Of a stretch of 11,478 bases of DNA, positions 1-7,115 are shown piece after piece; the first letter of the stretch is position 1; every line of letters starts with the position of its first letter. Source of the stretch: an uncultured Synechococcus sp. (GTDB lineage Bacteria; Cyanobacteriota; Cyanobacteriia; PCC-6307; Cyanobiaceae); contig CAJWZN010000035.1 in the NCBI GenBank assembly GCA_913050105.1, forward strand, positions 1-11,478, in the 5' to 3' direction. Made by a program: the position numbers and the translations under genes. Under the pieces are notes generated by a model that saw only the letters and a program-made list of their open reading frames with translations, was not told the DNA's origin and ran no database searches.

Positions 1-1
1 A

Positions 2-340
2 TTCTGGATTTGCCCAGAACAGGTCAGAATTCTTCCGGTCAGTGATGAGACAAGACCCTTCGCGGAGCAATTAAACCAAAAGCTGGTTCAATCAAGCATC
101 AGCTCGAACATTGATTCGTCGGGTGAACGCCTTGGCAAATTAATTCGCAATGGCGAGAAGGACAGAGTTCCCATCCTCGCAGTTATTGGCTCAAAAGAAG
201 CCGCATCTCAAACGGTGAATGTTCGCAACACCCGTGACGGCAGCCAATGTGAAATGTCGGTCGACATTTTTCTGAATCAATGCATAACAGCGAATCAGGA
301 AAGAACTTCTTTCAGCACACCTGTAGGAGCTGAAAATTGA
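2..340 (+). CDS. thrS: Threonyl-tRNA synthetase, C-terminal part (partial, 5' end outside window)
   Basis: An open frame runs from the left edge to a TGA at 338-340, giving 112 residues. It reads as the anticodon-binding domain at the end of a class II aminoacyl-tRNA synthetase of the ThrRS type. After the first few residues comes PEQVRILPVSDE, the usual first beta strand of that domain. Then follow a helix, a segment GERLGKLIRNGEKDRVPIL that matches the family pattern of a glycine and a KIR-like triplet before a VP strand, and VNVRNTRDG in place of the usual VxVRxR strand. Full-length ThrRS attaches threonine to tRNA-Thr in the cytosol; the catalytic core and editing domain lie outside the window. 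The last 20 or so residues are not conserved in the family. The gene is clearly more AT-rich (about 47% GC by hand count) than the genes from position 780 on. HisRS and ProRS share this fold, but the motif spacing fits ThrRS best. Confidence 0.85.
   Translation, partial: FWICPEQVRILPVSDETRPFAEQLNQKLVQSSISSNIDSSGERLGKLIRNGEKDRVPILAVIGSKEAASQTVNVRNTRDGSQCEMSVDIFLNQCITANQERTSFSTPVGAEN
325..336 (+). promoter_or_regulatory. Ribosome binding site and spacer that fix the TTG start of the DUF1824 gene
   Basis: AGGAG at 325-329 lies 7 nt before the TTG at 337. This is a textbook Shine-Dalgarno core and spacing. It sits inside the last codons of thrS, and the TTG overlaps the thrS stop as TTGA. Together these support initiation at TTG rather than at the internal ATG at 406, and suggest translational coupling with thrS. 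Confidence 0.7.
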
Positions 341-711
341 AACTGAGCGATCTCAATTCACTCAGAACTTCACCTGAAATCAGTGAATCAGATCGGAAAA
401 GTATTATGAATGAGCTCGCTCTTAGCATGAAAGATTGCGATTGGTTCACTGTTGGAATAATGGCTAACTCCTCAGAAGATGCTCTTCTCGCACTGAGAAA
501 ACTTGAAAAAAGGCAGAACTGGACTTCTCATCGTTTGTTATCAAGTCCAGATCAAGCTGGGCCGGTATTTCTCAAGGCGAATCAGACAAGCGGACAAGTC
601 CACGTTCGAATCGAATATGGACTTGGTGAGGGGATCCTGATCAGCGGCCACAGTGCGGATGAATCTCAGATGACAACAACCTGGGGGCCTCTTCCACTCG
701 ATTTCTTCTGA
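337..711 (+). CDS. DUF1824 family protein, cyanobacterial, function unknown
   Basis: This gene encodes 124 residues starting with TTG, supported by an AGGAG 7 nt upstream and a 4-nt overlap with the thrS stop. The family assignment is by recognition: a short helical N-terminus, then DWFTVGIMANSSEDALLALR (residues 35-54), a central beta-rich part, and the C-terminal signature WGPLPLDFF that ends proteins of this family. I know the family from cyanobacteria and know of no established function. No signal peptide, membrane segment, metal-binding cluster or catalytic motif is visible, so it is probably a small soluble cytoplasmic protein. The overlap with thrS suggests co-expression with threonyl-tRNA synthetase. 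Base composition over 361-600 is about 43% GC by hand count, well below the genes that follow. The alternative start is ATG at 406, which would remove 23 residues and has no comparable ribosome binding site. Confidence 0.8.
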   Translation: MKLSDLNSLRTSPEISESDRKSIMNELALSMKDCDWFTVGIMANSSEDALLALRKLEKRQNWTSHRLLSSPDQAGPVFLKANQTSGQVHVRIEYGLGEGILISGHSADESQMTTTWGPLPLDFF

Positions 712-777
712 GCGTTGATCAGTTGCCTATCGGACATGTTTGAACGAGCCTGAACGCAGAGTGTCTGTGAAACCGCC

Positions 778-1824
778 ATGTCTCGACCGACTCTGCTCGC
801 CGGGGACATGGGGGGAACCAAAACATTGCTGGCCATCTACAGCCTGGAGACCAATGGTCTTCAGCAACAGCATCAGCAGCGATATATCTCCGCCGAATGG
901 CCATCACTGGAACCGATGCTGGAGAACTTCCTCCGGAATCGCCCTGATGCCATTAGCGCTCCAACCCATGGCTGTATTGCTGTGGCCGGCCCGGTGCGCA
1001 ATCGCTCAGCTCGGATCACCAATCTGCCGTGGCTGCTGCAGGAGCAGACCCTGGCTCTTGCGGCAGGAATCGAACAGCTGGAGCTGGTGAATGACTTTGG
1101 CGTGCTCATCTATGGCCTGCCGCACCTGAAAGACGACCAGCAGGTCGTGCTGCAGGCAGGTGAGCAGGACGACGGGCCTCTGGCGATTCTTGGAGCAGGG
1201 ACCGGTCTGGGAATGGCTCGGGGTCAGAACGGTGGTCAGGGCCTGCAAGCACTTCCCAGCGAAGGGGGGCACCGTGAATTTGCCCCACGCAATGACCAGG
1301 AATGGGAGCTGGCTTGCTGGCTGAAGCGGGATCTTCAGGTGGAGCGCCTGTCGATCGAACGAATCGTCAGTGGCACGGGCCTGGGACATATCGCCAACTG
1401 GTTATTGCAGAAGCCGGAGGCCGAAGACCATCCCCTTCGCGCCGCTGCCCAGAACTGGAGGCACCACCAGGCTGGCGACCTTCCCGCCCTGGTCTCCCAA
1501 TCAGCGGTTGAAGGCGATCCACTGATGCATCGCGCCCGGGAGATCTGGCTTGCGGCCTACGGCGCAGCCGCGGGAGACCTTGCTCTCCACGAACTCTGCA
1601 GTGGTGGTTTGTGGATCGGCGGCGGTACAGCTGCCAAGCAGATCGACGGGCTGCGATCCGACACCTTTCTGGAGCCGATGCAAGCGAAAGGACGTTTCAA
1701 ACAGTTCATCAGTGGTCTGAAAGTGACCGCTGTGATCGATCCGGAAGCCGGTCTTTTCAGCGCTGCCTGTCGGGCCCGAATGCTGGCTGAGTCAAGTGGG
1801 AGACTTGCTTCAGAAGAAACTTAG
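778..1824 (+). CDS. glk: Glucokinase (Glk family, PF02685 type)
   Basis: The 348-residue product phosphorylates glucose to glucose-6-phosphate with ATP in the cytosol, feeding glycolysis, the oxidative pentose phosphate pathway or glycogen turnover. The phosphate-binding loop GDMGGTKT is at residues 9-16. LVNDF (103-107) carries the expected catalytic Asp106. GAGTGLG (139-145) is the second nucleotide-binding loop. SEGGHREFAP (161-170) closely matches the SEGGHxxFAP sugar-binding signature of bacterial Glk and separates this from ROK kinases. GGLWIGGG (276-283) is the adenosine-site loop. The length is normal for the family. The ATG at 778 is used because GDMGGT then begins 9 residues in, as expected; there is no clear Shine-Dalgarno sequence before it. 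The 66 nt upstream (712-777) contain only a repeated GAACG and a short TGATCA palindrome, with no convincing promoter. thrB follows after 2 nt, so the two are probably translated from one message. Confidence 0.93.
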   Translation: MSRPTLLAGDMGGTKTLLAIYSLETNGLQQQHQQRYISAEWPSLEPMLENFLRNRPDAISAPTHGCIAVAGPVRNRSARITNLPWLLQEQTLALAAGIEQLELVNDFGVLIYGLPHLKDDQQVVLQAGEQDDGPLAILGAGTGLGMARGQNGGQGLQALPSEGGHREFAPRNDQEWELACWLKRDLQVERLSIERIVSGTGLGHIANWLLQKPEAEDHPLRAAAQNWRHHQAGDLPALVSQSAVEGDPLMHRAREIWLAAYGAAAGDLALHELCSGGLWIGGGTAAKQIDGLRSDTFLEPMQAKGRFKQFISGLKVTAVIDPEAGLFSAACRARMLAESSGRLASEET

Positions 1825-1826
1825 GG

Positions 1827-2774
1827 ATGGCGCAGCCGCGCATAGGGCAGAAAGTTGTTGTTGATGTGCCCGCAACCACCGCCAATCTCGGGCCGGGATT
1901 CGACTGCCTAGGAGCTGCCCTCGATCTGAACAATCGCTTTGAGATGCGCCGCATCGAGGGCGGCGGCGAACGGTTTGAACTGATCATTGAGGGAACGGAA
2001 GGCAGCCATCTGCGCGGAGGCCCCGAAAACCTGGTGTACCGAGCTGCTCAGCGGGTCTGGAAAGCAGCCGGCCTTGAACCGGTGGCCCTCGAGGCAAGGG
2101 TGCGTCTGGCTGTTCCCCCAGCTCGCGGACTCGGCAGCAGCGCAACCGCGATCGTTGCGGGCCTCATGGGTGCCAATGCACTGGTGGGAGAACCACTCAG
2201 CAAAGAAAAACTTCTGGAGCTGGCCATCGATATCGAAGGGCACCCGGACAACGTGGTCCCATCACTGCTCGGTGGACTTTGCATGACAGCAAAGGCGGCC
2301 TCACAGAGGTGGCGGGTGGTGCGCTGTGAGTGGACCAGTGCCGTCAAAGCTGTGGTGGCGATTCCCTCGATCCGCCTCAGCACCAGTGAAGCCCGGCGCG
2401 CCATGCCCAAAGCGATTCCAATCGGAGATGCTGTGGTGAACCTCGGTGCTCTCACGCTCCTGCTTCAGGGCCTCCGCACCGGAAACGGCGATCTGATTTC
2501 CGACGGGATGCACGATCGGTTGCATGAGCCGTATCGCTGGCGCCTGATCAAGGGTGGGGATTCCGTCAAATCAGCAGCCCTTGAGGCGGGGGCCTGGGGC
2601 TGCGCCATCAGTGGAGCGGGGCCAAGCATCCTGGCGCTGTGCTCGGAAGACAAGGGACAGGCCGTGAGCCGCGCGATGGTCAGAGCCTGGGAGGCTGCTG
2701 GCGTAGCCAGCCGGGCCCCGGTGCTGAATCTGCAGACCTCAGGCAGCCATTGGCAGCCCGAGGACGCTGAGTAG
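1827..2774 (+). CDS. thrB: Homoserine kinase (GHMP kinase family)
   Basis: The 315-residue enzyme phosphorylates L-homoserine to O-phosphohomoserine, the step before threonine synthase. All three GHMP motifs are present. Motif 1 is PATTANLGPGFDCLG at residues 16-30. Motif 2, the phosphate-binding loop PPARGLGSSA, is at 97-106. Motif 3 is SGAGPSI at 262-268. IEGHPDN (137-142) is the helix segment typical of bacterial ThrB. The length is normal. The start ATG is 2 nt after the glk stop, with a purine-rich AGAAGAAA in the end of glk as the likely ribosome binding site. thrB lies in the same direction as thrS, two genes upstream, so threonine synthesis and tRNA charging sit close together. Mevalonate kinase and other GHMP enzymes are less likely because the PATTANLGPGFD and IEGHPDN forms are characteristic of homoserine kinase. 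Confidence 0.95.
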   Translation: MAQPRIGQKVVVDVPATTANLGPGFDCLGAALDLNNRFEMRRIEGGGERFELIIEGTEGSHLRGGPENLVYRAAQRVWKAAGLEPVALEARVRLAVPPARGLGSSATAIVAGLMGANALVGEPLSKEKLLELAIDIEGHPDNVVPSLLGGLCMTAKAASQRWRVVRCEWTSAVKAVVAIPSIRLSTSEARRAMPKAIPIGDAVVNLGALTLLLQGLRTGNGDLISDGMHDRLHEPYRWRLIKGGDSVKSAALEAGAWGCAISGAGPSILALCSEDKGQAVSRAMVRAWEAAGVASRAPVLNLQTSGSHWQPEDAE

Positions 2775-2832
2775 AACTACCCAAAGCCAGAGATCAGCCC
2801 TGTTAGATTTACTAAACATTTGAAAGCAGGGA
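2775..2832 (+). promoter_or_regulatory. Intergenic leader before ndhD with AT-rich imperfect dyad; possible promoter or operator
   Basis: This is one of only two plus-strand gaps longer than a few bases. At 2801-2823 it becomes strongly AT-rich against a background near 60% GC. TGTTAG and CTAAACA (2801-2806 and 2812-2818) form an imperfect inverted repeat around ATTTA. TAGATT or TACTAA could serve as a -10 box, but I see no good -35 box at the right distance. AGGGA at 2828-2832 abuts the ndhD ATG, which is closer than ideal for a ribosome binding site. A promoter here is plausible but unproven. Confidence 0.3.
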
Positions 2833-4404
2833 ATGGACGCCGGGCTAGCGACGAGCGCTGTGGCAACCACAACATTCCCCTGGCTGTCCTTGATCGTGCT
2901 GTTGCCGGCACTGGGGGCGCTGCTGATGCCTCTGCTTCCCGGAACGGACGACCAGCCCTCGCCCTGGCCACGCAATTTCGCTCTGGCCGTTCTCCTGATC
3001 GATCTGGTTCTGATGATGGTGGCGATTTCCACCGAATTCGATCCCTCTTTCTCGGGTCTACAGCTGGTGGAACGGGTCAGCTGGGTGCCGGTCATCGGCC
3101 TGGAATGGTCCCTTGGTATGGACGGACTCTCGGCTCCACTGGTGGTGCTCAGCGGTTTGGTCACCTTCCTCTCCGTTGCGGCCAGCTGGTCTATTGAAAA
3201 AAAAGCGCGGCTTTATTTCGCTCTGATGCTGGTTCAGGCATCCGCCCAGGGGCTGGTTTTTCTCTCGCAGGATTTCCTTCTGTTCTTCCTGGCGTGGGAA
3301 CTGGAGCTCGTTCCGGTTTATCTGCTGATCGCCGTCTGGGGAGGCCAGAACCGCCAGTACGCCGCCACAAAGTTCATCCTCTACACAGCTCTTGCTTCGT
3401 TGCTGATCCTGCTCAGCGGCTTGGCGCTGGCTCTTTCCGGTGACCAGTTCACACTGAACATCAGCGAACTGACCGCCCGCTCGGCTGGGGGAAGTTTCGG
3501 ACTCCTCTGCTATCTGGGTTTCCTGGTGGGATTCGGCGTGAAACTGCCGATGTTCCCCCTGCACACCTGGCTTCCGGATGCTCATGGTGAAGCCAATGCA
3601 CCGGTATCGATGCTTCTTGCGGGCGTCCTTCTGAAGATGGGTGGCTATGCCCTGCTGCGCTTCAACGTGCAGATGCTGCCCGAAGCCCATCTCACCCTGG
3701 CGCCTGCCCTGGTGATTCTCGGCATCGTCAACATCGTTTACGGGGCTCTCAATGCCTTCGCGCAGGACAACGTCAAGCGCCGCATCGCCTGCAGCTCCGT
3801 CAGCCACATGGGTTTTGTCCTTCTCGGGATCGGAGCGGTCGATGCCCTTGGGATCAGCGGCGCCATGCTCCAGATGGTCAGCCACGGACTGATCGCAGCG
3901 GCAATGTTCTTTGTGACCGGTGTTTTCTACGAACGCACAAAGACTCTCTCGATCCCGAACATGGGCGGTCTGGCCAAGGCCCTGCCGATCACCTTTGCCT
4001 TCTTCCTCGCCAGCTCATTGGCATCCCTTGCACTCCCAGGCATGAGTGGGTTCATCAGTGAAATCACGATCTTCCTCGGTATCACCAGTCAGGACGCGTT
4101 CACTTCGCTGTTCCGCTCCATCACGGTGATCCTGGCAGCCATTGGCCTGGTGCTCACTCCGATTTATCTGCTGTCGATGTGCCGCAGGGTGTTCTTCGGT
4201 CCTCGAATTCCCGCCCTGGCAAGCGTTGTCGACATGAAGCCCCGTGAGCTGGTGATCGGCCTCAGCCTTCTGGTTCCGACTCTGGTGATTGGCATCTGGC
4301 CGCGCATCGCCATGGATCTGTATGAGTCCTCAACCAACGCGCTCTCGCAACAACTTGGCGACCATGGGGTCGTTGCTCTGATCCAGCATCTTCCCCTCGG
4401 CTGA
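2833..4404 (+). CDS. ndhD: NAD(P)H-quinone oxidoreductase (NDH-1) subunit 4, NdhD
   Basis: This 523-residue integral membrane protein is homologous to E. coli NuoM and to Mrp-type antiporter subunits. It forms one of the proton-pumping modules in the thylakoid NDH-1 complex, which serves respiration and cyclic electron flow around photosystem I. The whole length alternates hydrophobic spans, compatible with about 14 transmembrane helices. Family hallmarks are AWELELVPVYLL with Glu156, FGVKLPMFPLHTWLPDAH (residues 234-251) with Lys237 and the discontinuous-helix segment, and Lys268 in LLKMGGYALLRF. QDNVKRRIACSSVSHMG (311-327) is also typical. The length is normal. Cyanobacteria carry several NdhD paralogues; this looks like the general NDH-1L type (NdhD1/D2) rather than a CO2-uptake form, but I cannot fix the number from sequence alone. 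An alternative start is the GTG at 2860. The oligopeptidase gene begins 5 nt after the stop. Confidence 0.93.
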   Translation: MDAGLATSAVATTTFPWLSLIVLLPALGALLMPLLPGTDDQPSPWPRNFALAVLLIDLVLMMVAISTEFDPSFSGLQLVERVSWVPVIGLEWSLGMDGLSAPLVVLSGLVTFLSVAASWSIEKKARLYFALMLVQASAQGLVFLSQDFLLFFLAWELELVPVYLLIAVWGGQNRQYAATKFILYTALASLLILLSGLALALSGDQFTLNISELTARSAGGSFGLLCYLGFLVGFGVKLPMFPLHTWLPDAHGEANAPVSMLLAGVLLKMGGYALLRFNVQMLPEAHLTLAPALVILGIVNIVYGALNAFAQDNVKRRIACSSVSHMGFVLLGIGAVDALGISGAMLQMVSHGLIAAAMFFVTGVFYERTKTLSIPNMGGLAKALPITFAFFLASSLASLALPGMSGFISEITIFLGITSQDAFTSLFRSITVILAAIGLVLTPIYLLSMCRRVFFGPRIPALASVVDMKPRELVIGLSLLVPTLVIGIWPRIAMDLYESSTNALSQQLGDHGVVALIQHLPLG

Positions 4405-4409
4405 TCCCC

Positions 4410-6512
4410 ATGACCGATTCCGCTGCATCCGCCCTGTTGAAGGGTGAAGGTCTTCCGCTGTTCCAGCAGATCACCCCGGAGATGGTCGGCCGCGACATCC
4501 CGGTGCTGCTCAAAAAACTCGACGAGCAATTCACCGCACTCGAACACTCCCTTCAGCAACAGCTGAACAGCCCTGAACCCCTGAGCTGGGACAACGTGAT
4601 GGACCCCATCCAGGCGCTGGGCGAACAGCTTCGCTGGAGTTGGGGAGTGGTCTCACACCTGAACGGTGTCTGCAATTCCCCCGAACTTCGGGACGCCCAT
4701 GCCGGCCAGCAACCGGAGGTTGTGCGTCTTGGAAACCGTCTCGGCCAGAGCAAGGTGCTGCACCAGGCCCTTTCTCGCCTGAGGGATCAGCCTGCCGAGC
4801 CACTGACGCCAACCCGGGAGAGAATTCTCAACGCCGAACTGCTGTCGATGCAGAACCGGGGTGTGGGCCTTGATGGAGAGGCCCAGGCTGCCTTCAATGC
4901 AGCGAGCGAGCGGCTGGCCGCCCTCTCCACCAGCTTCGGCAACCATGTTCTTGATGCCACTCAGCAATGGACGCTGAAGCTCACCAAAGCTGACCAGGTC
5001 AGAGGGTTGCCGGAACGAGCCAAAGAGGCCCTTGCGGCCGCAGCCCGAGAGGCCGGAGACGCCGAGGCCACAGGCACGGAAGGTCCCTGGCTGCTGGGCC
5101 TGGATATGCCGCGCTACCTCCCATTCCTGACCCACGCTGAAGATCGCGGACTGCGGGAAACCGCTTACCGCGCCCATGTCAGCCGAGCCAGCCATGGTGA
5201 GTTTGATAACGCTCCCCTGATTGAAGAGATCCTGACGCTGCGGGGCGAGCAGGCCCGTCGACTGGGATATGAACACTGGGCTGAAGTCAGCCTGGCCAGC
5301 AAAATGGCCGACGACGTCCCAAGTGTCGAGGCTCTGCTTGAAGAGCTGCGAAGTGCGGCTTATCCAGCAGCCGAGCGCGAGCTCAAGGACCTCCAGGATT
5401 GCGCCCGTCGCCAGGGTGCTGCGGAAGCCGACCAACTCGCGCCCTGGGATCTCACCTACTGGTCGGAACAGCTGCGACGGGAACGATTCGACCTCGATCA
5501 GGAAGCCCTGCGCCCCTGGTTTCCTCTGCCCAGGGTGCTGGATGGTCTGTTTGGCCTTTGTTCACGGCTGTTTGAGGTGGAGATCCGCCCCGGAGATGGA
5601 GCCGCGCCTCTCTGGCACAAGGATGTGGGCTACTACGAAGTGCTCCGGGGCGGCGAGGCCATCGCAGGCTTTTACCTCGACCCATTCAGCCGACCGGCCA
5701 GCAAGCGCGGCGGTGCCTGGATGGATGAATGCCTTGGCCGCAAGCGTCGAGAGGACGGAAGCCTTGTTCTTCCTGTCGCCTATCTGATCTGCAACCAGAC
5801 CCCACCCGTGGGGGATGTACCAAGCCTGATGAGTTTTGAAGAGGTGGAGACCCTCTTCCATGAGTTCGGCCATGGCCTGCAGCACATGCTCACGACGGTG
5901 GAGGAACCGGAAGCAGCGGGCATCAGCAATGTGGAATGGGATGCGGTGGAACTTCCGAGCCAGTTCATGGAGAACTGGTGCCTCGATCGCAGCACCCTGA
6001 TGGGCATGGCGCTGCATTGGCAGACCGGTGAACCCCTTCCCGAGGAGGAATACCGAAAACTCCTGGACAGCCGCACCTTCAATGCCGGTCTGGGCACCCT
6101 GCGGCAGGTGCACTTCGCCCTGAGTGATCTGCGGCTTCACAGCCAGTGGAGTCCAGATCTGGGACGCAGCCCCGATGAATTGCGTCGCGAAATCGCCGTC
6201 AGCACCACAGTGATGGATCCCATCCCTGAAGACCGTTTTCTCTGTGCCTTCGGCCACATCTTTGCCGGGGGGTATTCCGCCGGGTATTACTCCTACAAAT
6301 GGGCCGAGGTGCTCAGCGCCGATGCCTTCGCCGCCTTCGAAGAGGCAGGGCTTGACCAGGAGGACACCGTTCGTTCGATCGGCGCTCGCTTCCGCGACAC
6401 CGTTCTCAGCCTGGGAGGAAGCCGTTCACCCTCGGAGGTGTTCGAAGCCTTCCGTGGTCGTCAGCCCAGCAGTGATGCACTGATCCGACATTCCGGATTA
6501 CAAGCCGCCTGA
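4410..6512 (+). CDS. prlC: M3 family metallopeptidase, oligopeptidase A-like
   Basis: The 700-residue cytoplasmic zinc endopeptidase resembles oligopeptidase A / thimet oligopeptidase (peptidase family M3) and probably degrades short peptides, including cleaved leader or signal peptides. The zinc motif HEFGH is at residues 484-488 (His484, Glu485, His488). The third ligand is expected at Glu514 in the conserved segment NVEWDAVELPSQFMENW (507-523). The C-terminal substrate-binding region FGHIFAGGYSAGYYSYKWAEV (about 614-634) contains His616 and several tyrosines. The N-terminal 400 residues are the usual helical half that closes over the active-site channel. The length is typical of the family. 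There is no signal peptide. The start ATG is 5 nt after the ndhD stop and has no clear ribosome binding site, so coupled translation from ndhD is likely. The gene ends 1 nt before the end of the convergent hydrolase gene. Confidence 0.93.
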   Translation: MTDSAASALLKGEGLPLFQQITPEMVGRDIPVLLKKLDEQFTALEHSLQQQLNSPEPLSWDNVMDPIQALGEQLRWSWGVVSHLNGVCNSPELRDAHAGQQPEVVRLGNRLGQSKVLHQALSRLRDQPAEPLTPTRERILNAELLSMQNRGVGLDGEAQAAFNAASERLAALSTSFGNHVLDATQQWTLKLTKADQVRGLPERAKEALAAAAREAGDAEATGTEGPWLLGLDMPRYLPFLTHAEDRGLRETAYRAHVSRASHGEFDNAPLIEEILTLRGEQARRLGYEHWAEVSLASKMADDVPSVEALLEELRSAAYPAAERELKDLQDCARRQGAAEADQLAPWDLTYWSEQLRRERFDLDQEALRPWFPLPRVLDGLFGLCSRLFEVEIRPGDGAAPLWHKDVGYYEVLRGGEAIAGFYLDPFSRPASKRGGAWMDECLGRKRREDGSLVLPVAYLICNQTPPVGDVPSLMSFEEVETLFHEFGHGLQHMLTTVEEPEAAGISNVEWDAVELPSQFMENWCLDRSTLMGMALHWQTGEPLPEEEYRKLLDSRTFNAGLGTLRQVHFALSDLRLHSQWSPDLGRSPDELRREIAVSTTVMDPIPEDRFLCAFGHIFAGGYSAGYYSYKWAEVLSADAFAAFEEAGLDQEDTVRSIGARFRDTVLSLGGSRSPSEVFEAFRGRQPSSDALIRHSGLQAA

Positions 6513-6513
6513 A

Positions 6514-7104
6514 TCAAGGCTGACGCAGATGTTCTGCCAGCCTTTCCACCGCCCGAGGATGGGCAATGAGCTGCTGGTGTGTCCAGACCGGCAGCTCCTC
6601 CCGGGATCCAACGGGTAACACCGCCTTCCAACCCGGACACACCATCAGGTCCCAGCGGCAGAAATAACTGCGGCAGTCCACCCCGTCGAGCGCGCTGATG
6701 TTCCGGTTGAGATCCCTCAGGAGATCACTGCCTGGTTTCATGTCCGCAGCACCGGCAAGAAGGAAGCGAGGAATCGGACATGCCGCCAGCGTGCCCCACT
6801 GCGGACTGCCCACACTGAAAAAACGTTGGGTGCGCCTGGCCCCGCCAAGCTCCTGCAGCCAGATGCGGCCGATCACACCGCCCATGGAAAAGCCGAACAG
6901 ATCGATGGCGATGTCCGAGCCAAAGCGCTCCTGGATCGCGCCATCCAGCCGTCGCGCCAACTCCCGCAGTGGCACCACGCCAAGACCATGGGGGAGATGC
7001 GGAGCCATCAGTGGTCGCTGGGGCCGATCGATGGCCTGGATAAGACGGCAAAACAGGCGCGGGGTGTCCCAGAGCCCATGAACCAGCACCAGAGGGCGCG
7101 TCAT
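6514..7104 (-). CDS. Small alpha/beta hydrolase, lipase/esterase-like
   Basis: The product has 196 residues with an alpha/beta-hydrolase core. LVLVHG (residues 5-10) is the first strand and oxyanion-hole segment. GFSMGG (71-76) is the nucleophile elbow with Ser73. Asp152 in RWDLMV and His176 in WTHQQL are placed to complete the triad; His182 is a less likely alternative. Members annotated as lipases or acyl-protein hydrolases share this layout, but the substrate is not evident. There is no signal peptide, so it is probably cytoplasmic. Five cysteines in 196 residues is somewhat high. The ATG at 7104 is chosen because AGAGGGA lies at a good distance before it and overlaps the folB stop; the frame stays open far upstream, but only as a shadow of folB. 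It is the last gene of the minus-strand run and converges on the oligopeptidase gene. Confidence 0.85.
   Translation of the reverse strand: MTRPLVLVHGLWDTPRLFCRLIQAIDRPQRPLMAPHLPHGLGVVPLRELARRLDGAIQERFGSDIAIDLFGFSMGGVIGRIWLQELGGARRTQRFFSVGSPQWGTLAACPIPRFLLAGAADMKPGSDLLRDLNRNISALDGVDCRSYFCRWDLMVCPGWKAVLPVGSREELPVWTHQQLIAHPRAVERLAEHLRQP
6516..6544. terminator. Imperfect hairpin at the convergent gene ends, candidate bidirectional terminator
   Basis: The arms are AAGGCTG plus GCAG (6516-6522 and 6525-6528, with AC bulged between them) and CTGC plus CAGCCTT (6534-6544). They can form 11 base pairs around an ATGTT loop. The hairpin begins 4 nt after the oligopeptidase stop and lies within the last codons and stop of the hydrolase. 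T-tracts are weak on both sides (TTT then CC on the plus strand; TT then GATT on the minus strand), so a classical intrinsic terminator is uncertain. It may instead protect 3' ends. Confidence 0.4.
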
Positions 7105-7108
7105 GCTT

Positions 7109-7115
7109 TCCCTCT
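7109..7115 (-). promoter_or_regulatory. Ribosome binding site deciding the hydrolase start
   Basis: Read on the minus strand, AGAGGGA (7115 down to 7109) is followed by AAGC or so and then the ATG at 7104, with the AGAGG core 6 nt from the start. Its first base is the last base of the folB stop codon. This argues for the ATG at 7104 over the in-frame ATG eight codons earlier, which lacks such a site, and suggests that ribosomes finishing folB re-initiate here. Confidence 0.6.

Noticed and set aside
712..777. Possible promoter for glk in the 66-nt gap
   Set aside because: A TTGATC-like box occurs, but nothing resembling a -10 element follows at the right distance; only a GAACG repeat and a TGATCA palindrome are seen.
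3058..3885. Long antisense open frame (275 codons) opposite ndhD
   Set aside because: It lies wholly inside a well-supported membrane protein gene; its Gln/His/Asp/Glu-rich content is what the complement of hydrophobic codons produces, and no family motif is visible.
4653..5435. Long antisense open frame (260 codons) opposite the M3 peptidase gene
   Set aside because: High-GC coding DNA commonly leaves such complementary frames; no domain or start signal supports it.
5562..6257. Second antisense open frame (231 codons) opposite the M3 peptidase gene
   Set aside because: It sits opposite the conserved zinc-site region, whose plus-strand reading is clearly constrained; the antisense product has no recognisable features.
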